Below are positions 51,695 through 60,358 of a stretch of DNA of 64,000 nt, one piece after another. Location of the stretch: the NCBI GenBank assembly GCA_046297495.1, contig JBKBIP010000001.1, forward strand, positions 124,001 through 188,000. The letters run 5' to 3'. Origin of the DNA: JBKBIP01 sp046297495. GTDB lineage: Bacteria; Planctomycetota; Planctomycetia; Gemmatales; Gemmataceae. The first letter of the stretch is position 1; each line of letters begins with the position of its first letter. The translations under genes were made by a program, and so were the position numbers. The notes beneath the pieces are model-generated. The model saw only the letters and a program-made list of their open reading frames with translations, was not told the origin of the DNA and ran no database searches.

Positions 51695-53074
51695 ATGTCA
51701 CGTTTGCAACGAGGGCTAACGGGTCTAAGCAGCGGCAGTCACGGTGGCACCCGCACTTCCATGGGGGGATCGCTGGGACCTGGTGGCGGACAATCGAACA
51801 AGAGCTTCGACGAGTTGAAGCGGCACATCCACAGCAAGTTGGTGGAAAAACTGGACCTGTCGCGCGTCAGCGATTTGCAAGGGGACACGCTCCGGCGGGA
51901 AATTCGGCTGGTGGTCGAACGGCTCTGCGACACGGAAAATCCCCTGCTCAATCGCATGGAGCGCGAACGGTTGATCGATGAAGTGCTTGACGAAACATTT
52001 GGTTTTGGCCCCTTGGAAATGTTGCTCAAGGACCCAACGGTCAGTGATATTTTGGTGAATGGCCCCCACAAGGTTTATGTCGAGCGCCGGGGGAAACTCG
52101 AGAAAACCGATGTCAAGTTCCGGGACAACGATCATTTGTTGCAGATCATCGACCGCATCGTTTCCAAAGTGGGGCGGCGCGTCGATGAAACATCACCGAT
52201 GGTGGATGCCCGGTTGCCGGACGGCTCCCGCGTGAATGCCATCATTCCGCCGTTGGCGCTGGACGGTTCGGCCTTGAGTATCCGCCGTTTCGGCGCCAAT
52301 CCGCTCAAGCTCGAGGATTTGCTCAACTACAAGGCCTTCACGCCGGAAATGGCCATGATGATGGAAGCGGCCATCAAGGCTCGCTTGAACATCGTCATCA
52401 GCGGTGGTACTGGTTGCGGCAAGACAACCTTGCTCAATACTTTATCGAGTTTCATCCCCGGCGATGAGCGCATCGTCACCATCGAGGACGCCGCCGAATT
52501 GCAACTCCAACAGGATCATATTGTTCGCCTGGAGACCCGCCCGGCGAATATCGAAGGCAAAGGGGAAGTGACGACGCGCGACTTGGTGCGCAACTCCTTG
52601 CGTATGCGGCCCGATCGCATCATCATCGGCGAATGCCGTGGCGCCGAAGCGCTGGACATGTTGCAAGCCATGAACACCGGTCACGAAGGCTCCTTGACCA
52701 CCCTGCACGCCAACAACCCCCGCGACGCGCAAGCTCGTTTGGAAACCATGATCATGATGGCCGGTTTTGAGTTGCCGATCAAGGCCATGCGCCAGCAAAT
52801 CTCTTCGGCCATTGACATGATCATTCAGGCCAACCGTTTACCGGGTGGACCACGCAAGGTGACGTGCATCACGGAAGTCATGAACATGGAACAGGACACG
52901 ATCATCATGCAGGACATCTTCCGATTTCGGCAGATGGGAATCGATCAAAACGGCCGCTGTTTCGGCCAGTTCGAAGCGACCGGCGTGCGCCCCTCCTTCA
53001 TGGCGCGGCTCGAAGCCAAGGGAGTTAAATTACCGTCCAACATGTTCCAAGAACGGATTCTGCTCCGTGATTAG
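51695..53074 (+). CDS. cpaF: CpaF/TadA secretion ATPase
   Basis: ATG at 51695 follows GAGG; the frame is open upstream to 51644. 459 aa. It powers pilus extension as a hexamer under the inner membrane. The N-terminal all-helical part includes FGFGPLEMLLKDPTVSDILVNG. Walker A is ISGGTGCGKTTLLNTL, the Asp box DERIVTIEDAAELQL, Walker B RPDRIIIGECRGAEALDML and the His box TGHEGSLTTLHANNPRDA. All catalytic motifs are present. Confidence 0.96.
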   Translation: MSRLQRGLTGLSSGSHGGTRTSMGGSLGPGGGQSNKSFDELKRHIHSKLVEKLDLSRVSDLQGDTLRREIRLVVERLCDTENPLLNRMERERLIDEVLDETFGFGPLEMLLKDPTVSDILVNGPHKVYVERRGKLEKTDVKFRDNDHLLQIIDRIVSKVGRRVDETSPMVDARLPDGSRVNAIIPPLALDGSALSIRRFGANPLKLEDLLNYKAFTPEMAMMMEAAIKARLNIVISGGTGCGKTTLLNTLSSFIPGDERIVTIEDAAELQLQQDHIVRLETRPANIEGKGEVTTRDLVRNSLRMRPDRIIIGECRGAEALDMLQAMNTGHEGSLTTLHANNPRDAQARLETMIMMAGFELPIKAMRQQISSAIDMIIQANRLPGGPRKVTCITEVMNMEQDTIIMQDIFRFRQMGIDQNGRCFGQFEATGVRPSFMARLEAKGVKLPSNMFQERILLRD

Positions 53075-53223
53075 GGCGCTGGTTCGGGGTTTGGCCGCCT
53101 AGGTCGGACCACTGAAAGCGGCAGTTGGCGGTCGTTGCCTCCCCCTGGGCCGTCCGTCGCGGTGATGCAGGCGGGAGGGGCTTCCTACCCGAGAACGACA
53201 CATTCAGCTATAGGTGAGCTACC

Positions 53224-54171
53224 ATGATGATGCCTTTGTTAATCTTCGTTGCGGTGGCCGTGGTCATTGGACTGGTCGCCTTCATTTTTACCGACGACAA
53301 AACGCCGAAAGCCTCCGAACGTCTCGATAACTTGGTCGGTGGCAAAAAACGCAAGGAATCCGCGGAGTTATTGCTCAAACAAGCCGGCATCAGCGATAAG
53401 CAAACGCTGATGGACGTGATCACGCCCAAATTTCTGACGTTTCAAACGCTCTTTGAGCAGGCCGATTGTAATATCAAACCCAGCACACTGTTTGGCGTGG
53501 GCTTGCTCCTTGCCGGCGTGAGCGCGAGCTTCAGTTTCTTAATCACCCGCTCGCTGATTATTGCCCTGCTGGTCGGCTTGATGATGCTGACCGTCCCGTT
53601 TCTGTGGCTACTGAATAAACGGCGCTTGCGGTTAAAGAAGTTCGCCGAGCAGCTGCCCGATGCCTTGGAACTGGTCGCTCGTGCCTTGCGGGCCGGTCAT
53701 TCACTGGGCGCTGGCATGCATGTGGTGGCTGAGGAAATGCCTTCGCCGATCGCAGATGAGTTCAGTCAAGTGTACGAGCAGCAAAATTTGGGTATATCCC
53801 TGGAAGATGCCATGAAATCCATGTGCAATCGCGTGCCCAATCTGGACCTGCGATTCTTTGTCACCGCCGTCGCCATCCAACGACAGACCGGCGGCGACCT
53901 GGCGGAAATTCTGGACAAAATCGGCTACGTCATTCGTGAACGCTATCGCGTGTTGGGCCAGGTGAAGGCCTTGACGGGGGAAGGGCGCCTCAGCGGTATT
54001 GTGCTGATTGTGTTACCCTTTTTACTGCTGCTGGTCATGCTGCATCTCAATCCGGAATATGTCTCCGCACTATGGACGCACCCCATAGGCAAGATGTGGT
54101 CGCTTGGCGCCTTGGTCATGCAAATCGTCGGGGCCTTGGTGATCAAAAAAATCGTGGACATCAAAGTGTAA
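53224..54171 (+). CDS. tadB: TadB inner-membrane platform protein
   Basis: 315 aa. An N-terminal helix, a cytoplasmic stretch, then a helix pair (TLFGVGLLLAGVSASFSFLI, IIALLVGLMMLTVPFLWLL), the T2SSF domain (ARALRAGHSLGAGMHVVAEEM, QRQTGGDLAEILDKIGYVIRERYRVLGQVKALTGEGRLS) and two C-terminal helices. TadB and TadC form the platform on which CpaF drives pilin polymerisation. tadC follows with its ATG 24 bases after this gene's stop. Confidence 0.93.
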   Translation: MMMPLLIFVAVAVVIGLVAFIFTDDKTPKASERLDNLVGGKKRKESAELLLKQAGISDKQTLMDVITPKFLTFQTLFEQADCNIKPSTLFGVGLLLAGVSASFSFLITRSLIIALLVGLMMLTVPFLWLLNKRRLRLKKFAEQLPDALELVARALRAGHSLGAGMHVVAEEMPSPIADEFSQVYEQQNLGISLEDAMKSMCNRVPNLDLRFFVTAVAIQRQTGGDLAEILDKIGYVIRERYRVLGQVKALTGEGRLSGIVLIVLPFLLLLVMLHLNPEYVSALWTHPIGKMWSLGALVMQIVGALVIKKIVDIKV

Positions 54172-54195
54172 TTGGCAACGGCGAGAGGAGCAACC

Positions 54196-55155
54196 ATGAA
54201 TCTTGATGCAGCGTCTTTAATGCCCATTGTGGTTTTCATCCTTTTTGTTTTAGGCACCCTAACGGTGCTGTCGATGATATCTCAACGCAACAGTCGTGCC
54301 GAGGAACGTCTCCGACAAATCGTTCGGCCCCAATCTTTGGCAGAGATCGAAGTTCCCGGCAAGCCCTCGCAAGAGAAGAAATTCACCAACATCAAGAAAA
54401 CCATCGAAGACTTGGGCACCGTGCTCAAACCCAAAACGGAATTGGAACAATCGGCGTTGCGCATCAAATTGGCCAATGCTGGTTTTCGCAGTGAAGCTGC
54501 CGCGGGGATTTACCAAGGTATTCGCTTTGTCTGCTTGATCGCCTTCGCGGTGTTGGGAGTGTTGTTGTTTGTGGTCATGGGGATTCAATTGCCGTTCTTT
54601 CCCCGCTATTTTTGGTTAGTGGCTTTCGTGGCCTTTGGTTTTTGCATGCCCAGCATCATCTTGTGGTTCTTGCGGAGACAACGTCAGGAAGCCATCTTTC
54701 TCACCTTGCCGGATGCCTTGGACTTGTTGGTAGTGTGCGTGGAAAGCGGCCTTGGTTTGGATGCAGCCATGCGGCGCGTGACCGAGGAAATGAAGGATCA
54801 TGCCAAAGTCATCGCCGAGGAATTCTCGCTGGCCAACTTTCAATTACAAATGGGTCGGCCGCGCCGCGAGGTGCTGCATGACTTGGGAGTGCGAACCGGG
54901 GTGGATGATGTCCGCAGCTTGGCGGCCATCTTGATTCAAGCCGATCGCTTTGGTTCCAGCATCGCGCAGGCGCTGCGGGTGCAATCGGATTCCATGCGGA
55001 CGCGGCGGCGCCAACTGGCGGAGGAAAAGGCGGCCAAGACGGCCGTGCAGTTGATCTTCCCGCTGGTGTTGTTCATCTTTCCCGGCATTTTCGTGGTCTT
55101 GGTGGGACCGGCGGCTATTAAAATCATGGAAAACCTGAAACCACCTGAAAACTAA
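54196..55155 (+). CDS. tadC: TadC inner-membrane platform protein
   Basis: ATG at 54196 has GAGAGGAG upstream. 319 aa. One N-terminal helix, a central pair near residues 95-145, the T2SSF domain (LPDALDLLVVCVESGLGLDAAMRRVTEEMKDHAKVIAEEF, DVRSLAAILIQADRFGSSIAQALRVQSDSMRTRRRQLAEEKAAK) and a C-terminal helix. The EEKAAKT segment is typical of TadC. It pairs with TadB. Confidence 0.93.
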   Translation: MNLDAASLMPIVVFILFVLGTLTVLSMISQRNSRAEERLRQIVRPQSLAEIEVPGKPSQEKKFTNIKKTIEDLGTVLKPKTELEQSALRIKLANAGFRSEAAAGIYQGIRFVCLIAFAVLGVLLFVVMGIQLPFFPRYFWLVAFVAFGFCMPSIILWFLRRQRQEAIFLTLPDALDLLVVCVESGLGLDAAMRRVTEEMKDHAKVIAEEFSLANFQLQMGRPRREVLHDLGVRTGVDDVRSLAAILIQADRFGSSIAQALRVQSDSMRTRRRQLAEEKAAKTAVQLIFPLVLFIFPGIFVVLVGPAAIKIMENLKPPEN

Positions 55156-55271
55156 TGGCATGCCGCCGCCGATTGGGAACGGAGGAAGGGACATAGGGAG
55201 CAGGCGCCTTCGTCGGATCCATCCACGGATCTGGAAGTACGTCGCCATCCCACGGAAGGGAGTTGATACGC

Positions 55272-55961
55272 ATGAAAGGATTCATGAACCCTACAGTCGC
55301 CGCCGTCTTGTTGACCGGCGGACTGATTGCGAGCAGCGGTTGTTTAGGGCCTCGTTGTGGCTGCCCGCACGAGTCTTGTGGCCCGGGACCGAATCCGGCC
55401 GTCAAGCGCGGGCCGCGCACCTGTCTGCACCTCAAGGACCCCTGCTGGCCCGAACGCTATAATTACAAGGCTCGGCATTTGGTCTGTCGGCCATTCGTCG
55501 TGCAAGCGCGCAACGGGCATGTGTTGACCCAGACCCTGTGGAATTACCATTTTGAATCGCCACGCCGCAATGAGAAAGGGGAATGGGTAGAAGGATGGAA
55601 ACTAACCGAAGGGGGTAAAGACTATTTGCTTTCTCTATTGCGACGCCGGCCTTGTCCCGATACGTGCCTCTATCTAGCCACGGCGCAGGATATTGTGTAC
55701 GACCCCGATCATCCGGAACAATTCGCCGAGGATCGGTGCGAGATCGATGCCCGGCGCATGCAAGAGATGCAAAAGTATCTGGCGGCCCAATCTGCCGGAC
55801 GACATTTGGAGTTCCAGATCGTGGTGCATGACCCGGCCGAAGTCGGTTTGCCGTCCGGTCCTATGAACCGGTCGATCCAGGCTTGGTATGGCAACTTCCA
55901 AGGCGTGGCGGTTCCAGTACCGCCGTTGAATACCGTTGGTGTCGGTGGAACGACCCAATAG
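55272..55961 (+). CDS. Cys-rich secreted or lipoprotein of unknown function in the Tad locus
   Basis: ATG at 55272 lies nine bases after GGAAGGGAG; an in-frame TTG at 55263 is too close. 229 aa. The N-terminus is a signal peptide ending SSGCLGPRCGCPHESCGPG, with Cys at the lipoprotein position though the -3 residue is unusual. The mature part has Cys pairs (TCLHLKDPCWPERYNY, RRPCPDTCLYLATAQD) and a helical segment around RRMQEMQKYL. No known domain was recognised. It lies 116 bases after tadC and may be an outer-membrane partner of the secretin. Confidence 0.72.
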   Translation: MKGFMNPTVAAVLLTGGLIASSGCLGPRCGCPHESCGPGPNPAVKRGPRTCLHLKDPCWPERYNYKARHLVCRPFVVQARNGHVLTQTLWNYHFESPRRNEKGEWVEGWKLTEGGKDYLLSLLRRRPCPDTCLYLATAQDIVYDPDHPEQFAEDRCEIDARRMQEMQKYLAAQSAGRHLEFQIVVHDPAEVGLPSGPMNRSIQAWYGNFQGVAVPVPPLNTVGVGGTTQ

Positions 55962-56084
55962 CCATCTTCGGCTGGGTCCATGCCTCTTGGTAGGTACAAG
56001 CGACACCGGGCGCGCTGGACAGAGTTCCAACGTGGTCCCGGTGTTGCTTTCTGAAACCAGTGTGGGTTGAAACTGGTTTGAAAG

Positions 56085-56414
56085 ATGACTCGATTCCACT
56101 TCGGGCGAGACATGATGACGGGCCTCGTGATGATCACTATCGGGCAGATCATATGTTGTGGCGGGTTGAGCGTCTGCTCACCGAAAGGCCCAACTGCTTC
56201 GGTTGATGTTGTTCCGCCGGCGCGGGGGCTTTCGTCGAAAACGGCGATCCCGAACATCCCCGTCACGATGCCAACCCAGCTCGCGCTACGGCCCGCTTCC
56301 GAACTGGCCCGGTTTTTTCAATCGTTCCTGCACCGCAAGGATCGCATGTTTCTCTTGGCCTTCGTGTTGGGAGCTTTGGCCTTGTTCATCATCACACGAG
56401 GCAAGTGGCGATAG
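56085..56414 (+). CDS. Small membrane protein of unknown function
   Basis: 109 aa, with GAAAG shortly before the ATG. An N-terminal hydrophobic stretch (MMTGLVMITIGQIICCGGLS) may be a signal peptide. The C-terminus has a clear membrane helix (MFLLAFVLGALALFIITRG) ending in positive residues. No family recognised. It lies between two Tad-locus genes on the same strand, which supports it as real. Confidence 0.55.
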   Translation: MTRFHFGRDMMTGLVMITIGQIICCGGLSVCSPKGPTASVDVVPPARGLSSKTAIPNIPVTMPTQLALRPASELARFFQSFLHRKDRMFLLAFVLGALALFIITRGKWR

Positions 56415-56542
56415 ACCAGCGGAGTCCAGGTCCGGATCGTATTGCGGAAACAAGACTCCCGAACAGCGGTAAGCGATGCTTCCTGATTCGGCGTCGCGCC
56501 AATGGTTTGGTGATTTCCTCGGTGAAGTAAACAACGGAGACC

Positions 56543-57901
56543 ATGCTCATGATGCGTTCCACCAGTCGATCGATGCCGCTGGAGTGGGAAGGAGTAGGAC
56601 TACCCGAAGCCCCCAGCGCCCCCGACTCGTTGAAAGAAGCCGGCTTAACCATTGGCTTTCTCAACGATATGATCCTCAAGACTCTGTACACCTATGGCGG
56701 CATGTTGGGATTGGACTTGGCCCGCTTGTTGTGCCTGCCATTTAAGGTCATTGAAGAATCCCTGCGTTTTCTGAAGGACGAAAAATGTCTGGAAGTGACG
56801 GGCGGCGACCTCATTGGTCGGGTCAGCTATCGCTTCAACCTGACGGAACTGGGCCGGCGCCGCGCCCAGGATGCCATGGGCATGTGTTCCTACGTGGGTC
56901 CTGCTCCGGTACCCATCGAGGATTACATCGAACAAACCTACCGTCAAGCAGTCACGGGCATCCAATGTACTCCGGAGATATTGCGGGCTTCCTTTTCGCA
57001 CTTGGTCATCACCGAAGCCCTGTTTAATGCCATCGGCCCCGCCATTGTCAGCGGCAAGTCTGTATTCATTTATGGCCCTCCTGGCAACGGCAAAACAGCC
57101 ACCGCGCGGTGCATTGGCGACTTCATGAACAGCGCGGGAGGCGAAATCTACATTCCCCACGCTTTCCTGGCAGAAAACAGCATCGTCACCGTGTACGATC
57201 AAGCCGTCCATCAACTGGCCGAGGACGATGCGCAAGACCGCATGGAGGATAACGAGGCGACTATCCGCCGCTTGCTCAACACCGGCACCGTGGACCCACG
57301 CTGGGTGCGCATTCGTCGGCCGGTTATTGTCACGGGTGGTGAATTGACCCTCGATATGCTCGACTTGCGCTACAATGCGTCCGCCAACTTCTACCAGGCC
57401 CCCTTGCACGTCAAAGCCAATGGCGGTGTTTTCCTGATTGACGACTTCGGCCGCCAGCTGGTCAGTCCCAAAGAATTGCTCAATCGCTGGATTTTGCCAT
57501 TGGAGGACCGCCATGACTATCTCACGGTCGCATCCGGCAAGAAATTCCAGGTCCCCTTTGAACAGCTCATCATTTTCTCGACCAACCTCGACCCCCGCGA
57601 TTTGGTGGACGACGCCTTCTTGCGACGTATCCGCCACAAAGTCGAGATCAACGCTCCCAGCCGCGAGGTGTATGACCGCATCTTTAACGGCGTGGCCAAA
57701 CGTCTCGGCATGAATCCTTGCCCAGAGGCCATCGATTACCTGTATGAACGCTACTATGAGCTAGGGCGTAGCCCGCGTGCCAGTGATTGTCGAGATATAT
57801 TGGAGATTGTGCAATCCATTTGCCGATACCGTAGAGAGCCTGTCCGTTTGTCGCGAGAACTTATCGCTGAGGCCGCTCTGACGTTCATTGCGGAATTCTA
57901 A
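56543..57901 (+). CDS. AAA+ ATPase with N-terminal winged-helix domain, in the Tad locus
   Basis: 452 aa; the ATG at 56549 is an equally good start. Residues 40-115 look like a winged helix (YGGMLGLDLARLLCLPFKVIEESLRFL, GRVSYRFNLTELGRRRAQ). The AAA+ domain has Walker A IYGPPGNGKTATARCIG at about 177-193, Walker B GGVFLIDDFGRQ near 295-305, sensor 1 IIFSTNLDPRDL near 345 and the arginine-rich FLRRIRHKVEI. A helical lid follows. Related proteins are annotated only as ATPases. Its place between pilus genes suggests a role in pilus assembly or control, but this is inference. Confidence 0.87.
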   Translation: MLMMRSTSRSMPLEWEGVGLPEAPSAPDSLKEAGLTIGFLNDMILKTLYTYGGMLGLDLARLLCLPFKVIEESLRFLKDEKCLEVTGGDLIGRVSYRFNLTELGRRRAQDAMGMCSYVGPAPVPIEDYIEQTYRQAVTGIQCTPEILRASFSHLVITEALFNAIGPAIVSGKSVFIYGPPGNGKTATARCIGDFMNSAGGEIYIPHAFLAENSIVTVYDQAVHQLAEDDAQDRMEDNEATIRRLLNTGTVDPRWVRIRRPVIVTGGELTLDMLDLRYNASANFYQAPLHVKANGGVFLIDDFGRQLVSPKELLNRWILPLEDRHDYLTVASGKKFQVPFEQLIIFSTNLDPRDLVDDAFLRRIRHKVEINAPSREVYDRIFNGVAKRLGMNPCPEAIDYLYERYYELGRSPRASDCRDILEIVQSICRYRREPVRLSRELIAEAALTFIAEF

Positions 57902-58090
57902 GGAAATTGGCAAAACCGCTTGCCCGTGGGCCTATGGCGGGCACGAGCAAGTTGATGGTTTTTGGGAGACACAGCGCAGTCTGAACACTCGCTGAGCGTC
58001 CCCCCACTGATCTTCGCGGCCGATTCGGCTGGTGCGTGTATCCCATCTTCGGAAATCGCGGTAGTTTCCCCATCTTTCGGGGGGTGGACA

Positions 58091-58915
58091 ATGGATTGTC
58101 GGTTTTGTCTCGTGGTGCTCGTGGGTCTCAGTAGTGGCGTGGCTGGTTGTGTTCCCAACAAAACGTTGCCGCTCCAACCGGAGAATGCCATGGCGACGGC
58201 CAAGGAGGACGAAACCAAGATTCGTTACGTCTCCCTTTGGACCTTCTTGACTTCCAAGGACAAGCTACCGCCTCCCGCCCCCCCTAAGCCGGCCACGTTG
58301 GTCGCTTTGGGAGTCCTCAAGGAACAATCCGTCGAAACACCTGGCCTGAGCAGTAGCGAGCAAGAGCAGTTGCTCGAGGAAGCACGCCGCATCTATCAAC
58401 AGGCGATTGATCTCGACCCTCAGCACCTCCCCGCGTACTTTCATCTAGCGCGGCTCTATGATTCTCTCAATGATCACACGCGCGCCGTTCAGACCTATGA
58501 GGCCGCGATTCATAAATTCCCCAAGGAAGCCAGCCTTTGGTTTGAATTGGGCAAGTGTCAGGCGCGGCGGCAAGAATGGGATGCCTGCGTGACGAATATG
58601 CGTCAGGCCGTTCAACTCGATCCCCAGAATCGGCATTACATCAAGACGTTGGGGTTTTGCCTGGCTTGCACCGGCCGCACGGATGAAAGCGTGAAGCAAT
58701 TCATGAATGCCATGAATGAGGCCGAGGCGCATTACAACGTGGCCCGCGTGTTACAGTATTTGAATCAACCCGAGGAATGCCTCCATCATGTCGAACTGGC
58801 CCTGCGCGCCAATCCCGCCCTGGAATCGGCGCATCGACTCAAGGCGTCGTTATATCACCAGTGCGCGTCTCCAGACATGGAAACCGTGAATTATGAAACC
58901 ATGAGGCGGGAATAA
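58091..58915 (+). CDS. tadD: TPR lipoprotein, TadD-like
   Basis: ATG at 58091 is chosen because it opens a lipoprotein signal with the box VAGC (VVLVGLSSGVAGCVPNK); the frame is open upstream to 57962. 274 aa. At least four tetratricopeptide-like repeats follow from about residue 90 (YQQAIDLDPQHLPAYFHLARLYDSL, TYEAAIHKFPKEASLWFELGKC, NMRQAVQLDPQNRHYIKTLGFCL, LQYLNQPEECLHHVELALRAN). TadD pilotins of this type help secretin assembly in the outer membrane. It is the last gene of the locus. Confidence 0.85.
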   Translation: MDCRFCLVVLVGLSSGVAGCVPNKTLPLQPENAMATAKEDETKIRYVSLWTFLTSKDKLPPPAPPKPATLVALGVLKEQSVETPGLSSSEQEQLLEEARRIYQQAIDLDPQHLPAYFHLARLYDSLNDHTRAVQTYEAAIHKFPKEASLWFELGKCQARRQEWDACVTNMRQAVQLDPQNRHYIKTLGFCLACTGRTDESVKQFMNAMNEAEAHYNVARVLQYLNQPEECLHHVELALRANPALESAHRLKASLYHQCASPDMETVNYETMRRE

Positions 58916-58960
58916 CCGGGGTGGTCCGCCCGTTTCCTCGAGCGGTCGAATGAAGAAAAG

Positions 58961-59001
58961 AGCCGTGATCGTGAGAGTGGTTCTCTGGAACGATCACGGC
59001 T
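58961..59001 (-). terminator. Rho-independent terminator of the PPIase gene
   Basis: AGCCGTGATCGT and ACGATCACGGCT form a perfect 12-bp stem. On the minus strand TCTTTTCTT follows it, so it serves the PPIase gene ending at 59075; it also lies 45 bases after the TPR lipoprotein stop. Confidence 0.85.
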
Positions 59002-59074
59002 CCCCTAACGTTCTGTTTCAGCCGTCTTTGGGATAACTTGGCGTGGGGAAGACCCTGGGTGAATCGATTCCTTC

Positions 59075-60091
59075 TCATGGTTGGGCGGGGACCGGATGAA
59101 TGACGATGGCGTCCTTCGACTTGGCGCGAAGATGCTTGGTCAAGGCGTCGCGCAGCCGTTCATAGAAAACCTGTTTCACCTCTTCCTGCACGTCCTCGTA
59201 TTTCACCGCTTTACCTGGCCGGCGTTCGACGACCAAGATCAGATGATGGCCAAATTGGGTCGTCACCACGTCGCTCACCTGGAACGGTTTGAGGGAGAAG
59301 GCGGCTTGGGCAAACGGTTCAACCATGGTGCCGGCGCGCGGGAACATCCCTACATCCCCCCCTTGTTCCTTGGAGGGACAGGTCGATTTGTCGCGGGCCA
59401 AGGCGGAGAAGGCGGCATCAATTAGTTTGATGCGTTCCGTTTCGCGCGTCAGATTATCGGTGTTGGGCGGGAGCTTGGCTAATCCTTGCGTGACCTGGTC
59501 CTCGATCTGCTTGCGAACCAACAGGAGTTGGGCCTTGGCCTGTTCGTTGGCCTGGGGATCGTTCGCGGCGGCTTTCATCAGGATGTGACGGGCGTGAACC
59601 AACGTGCCATCGAACATGTCACGATTTTTGTCGAACAGCTCACGCAGCGCTGCGTCGGTGGCGCGCTGGGCGGCGAACTTATCCCAGCGAATGTCGGCGG
59701 CGATCTGCGTTCGCAACTCCGACTCAGTTAGCTGCAATTCTTGCAGAATCTTCTCAAAGCTCTGATTCTCTCCCTGGATTTCCTTCTTGATCTGATTCAA
59801 GCGTTCTTGCACCTCTTGTGGCTCGGCAGGCACGCGCGCTTGCACGAGGTATTGATCGATCAAAGCGTTGTCGATGAGAAAATTGAGAATCTCCACGCGA
59901 GCTTCGGCGTGCTTGGCGGGGGGCACGCGCCGCAAGGCCCGCAGCACGGCGACCTCGGGAATTGCTTGACCGTTAACGGTAGCCGCGGCCCGGTTGGCCG
60001 GTGCGGAGGCGAGCTGCTCTTGGGCCGCGGTCGGCAGCACCAGCCACCCAACCAGTCCAGCTGCTAGACAGGGCCAGAAAGCGCGCTTCAT
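59075..60091 (-). CDS. Parvulin-type peptidyl-prolyl isomerase, SurA/PrsA-like, secreted
   Basis: 338 aa with AAGGAG before the ATG and a signal peptide (MKRAFWPCLAAGLVGWLVLP then TAAQ). The N-terminal chaperone part has VNGQAIPEVAVLRALRRVP and LIDNALIDQYL, typical of SurA_N. The parvulin domain starts at GTLVHARHILMKAA and has GGDVGMFPRAGTMVEPFAQAAFSL, VSDVVTTQFGHHLILVVERR. It folds exported proteins in the periplasm. Convergent to the Tad locus. Confidence 0.92.
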   Translation of the reverse strand: MKRAFWPCLAAGLVGWLVLPTAAQEQLASAPANRAAATVNGQAIPEVAVLRALRRVPPAKHAEARVEILNFLIDNALIDQYLVQARVPAEPQEVQERLNQIKKEIQGENQSFEKILQELQLTESELRTQIAADIRWDKFAAQRATDAALRELFDKNRDMFDGTLVHARHILMKAAANDPQANEQAKAQLLLVRKQIEDQVTQGLAKLPPNTDNLTRETERIKLIDAAFSALARDKSTCPSKEQGGDVGMFPRAGTMVEPFAQAAFSLKPFQVSDVVTTQFGHHLILVVERRPGKAVKYEDVQEEVKQVFYERLRDALTKHLRAKSKDAIVIHPVPAQP

Positions 60092-60358
60092 TTAGATAAT
60101 CTCCTTAATTTGATGTATTGCGATAAGGCGGGGCACGGGGACAAGGTAGAGCAACCTGTTCCAGTGCGGGAAGCGGAATCCGGTTCCATTCCCAAACTCA
60201 AGGGGCGAATTCTAACGATTCGCTAACTTTGCGCCGAGAGGAATTGCCAACCGATAATTTCTCAATTTCCCAACATCAGTCGGCTTCGATTGATCGCATT
60301 GCGAGGGAGATCGCTAGGAATCCAGTAGCAATACCACCCCCCCCATCATCCGATCGGG

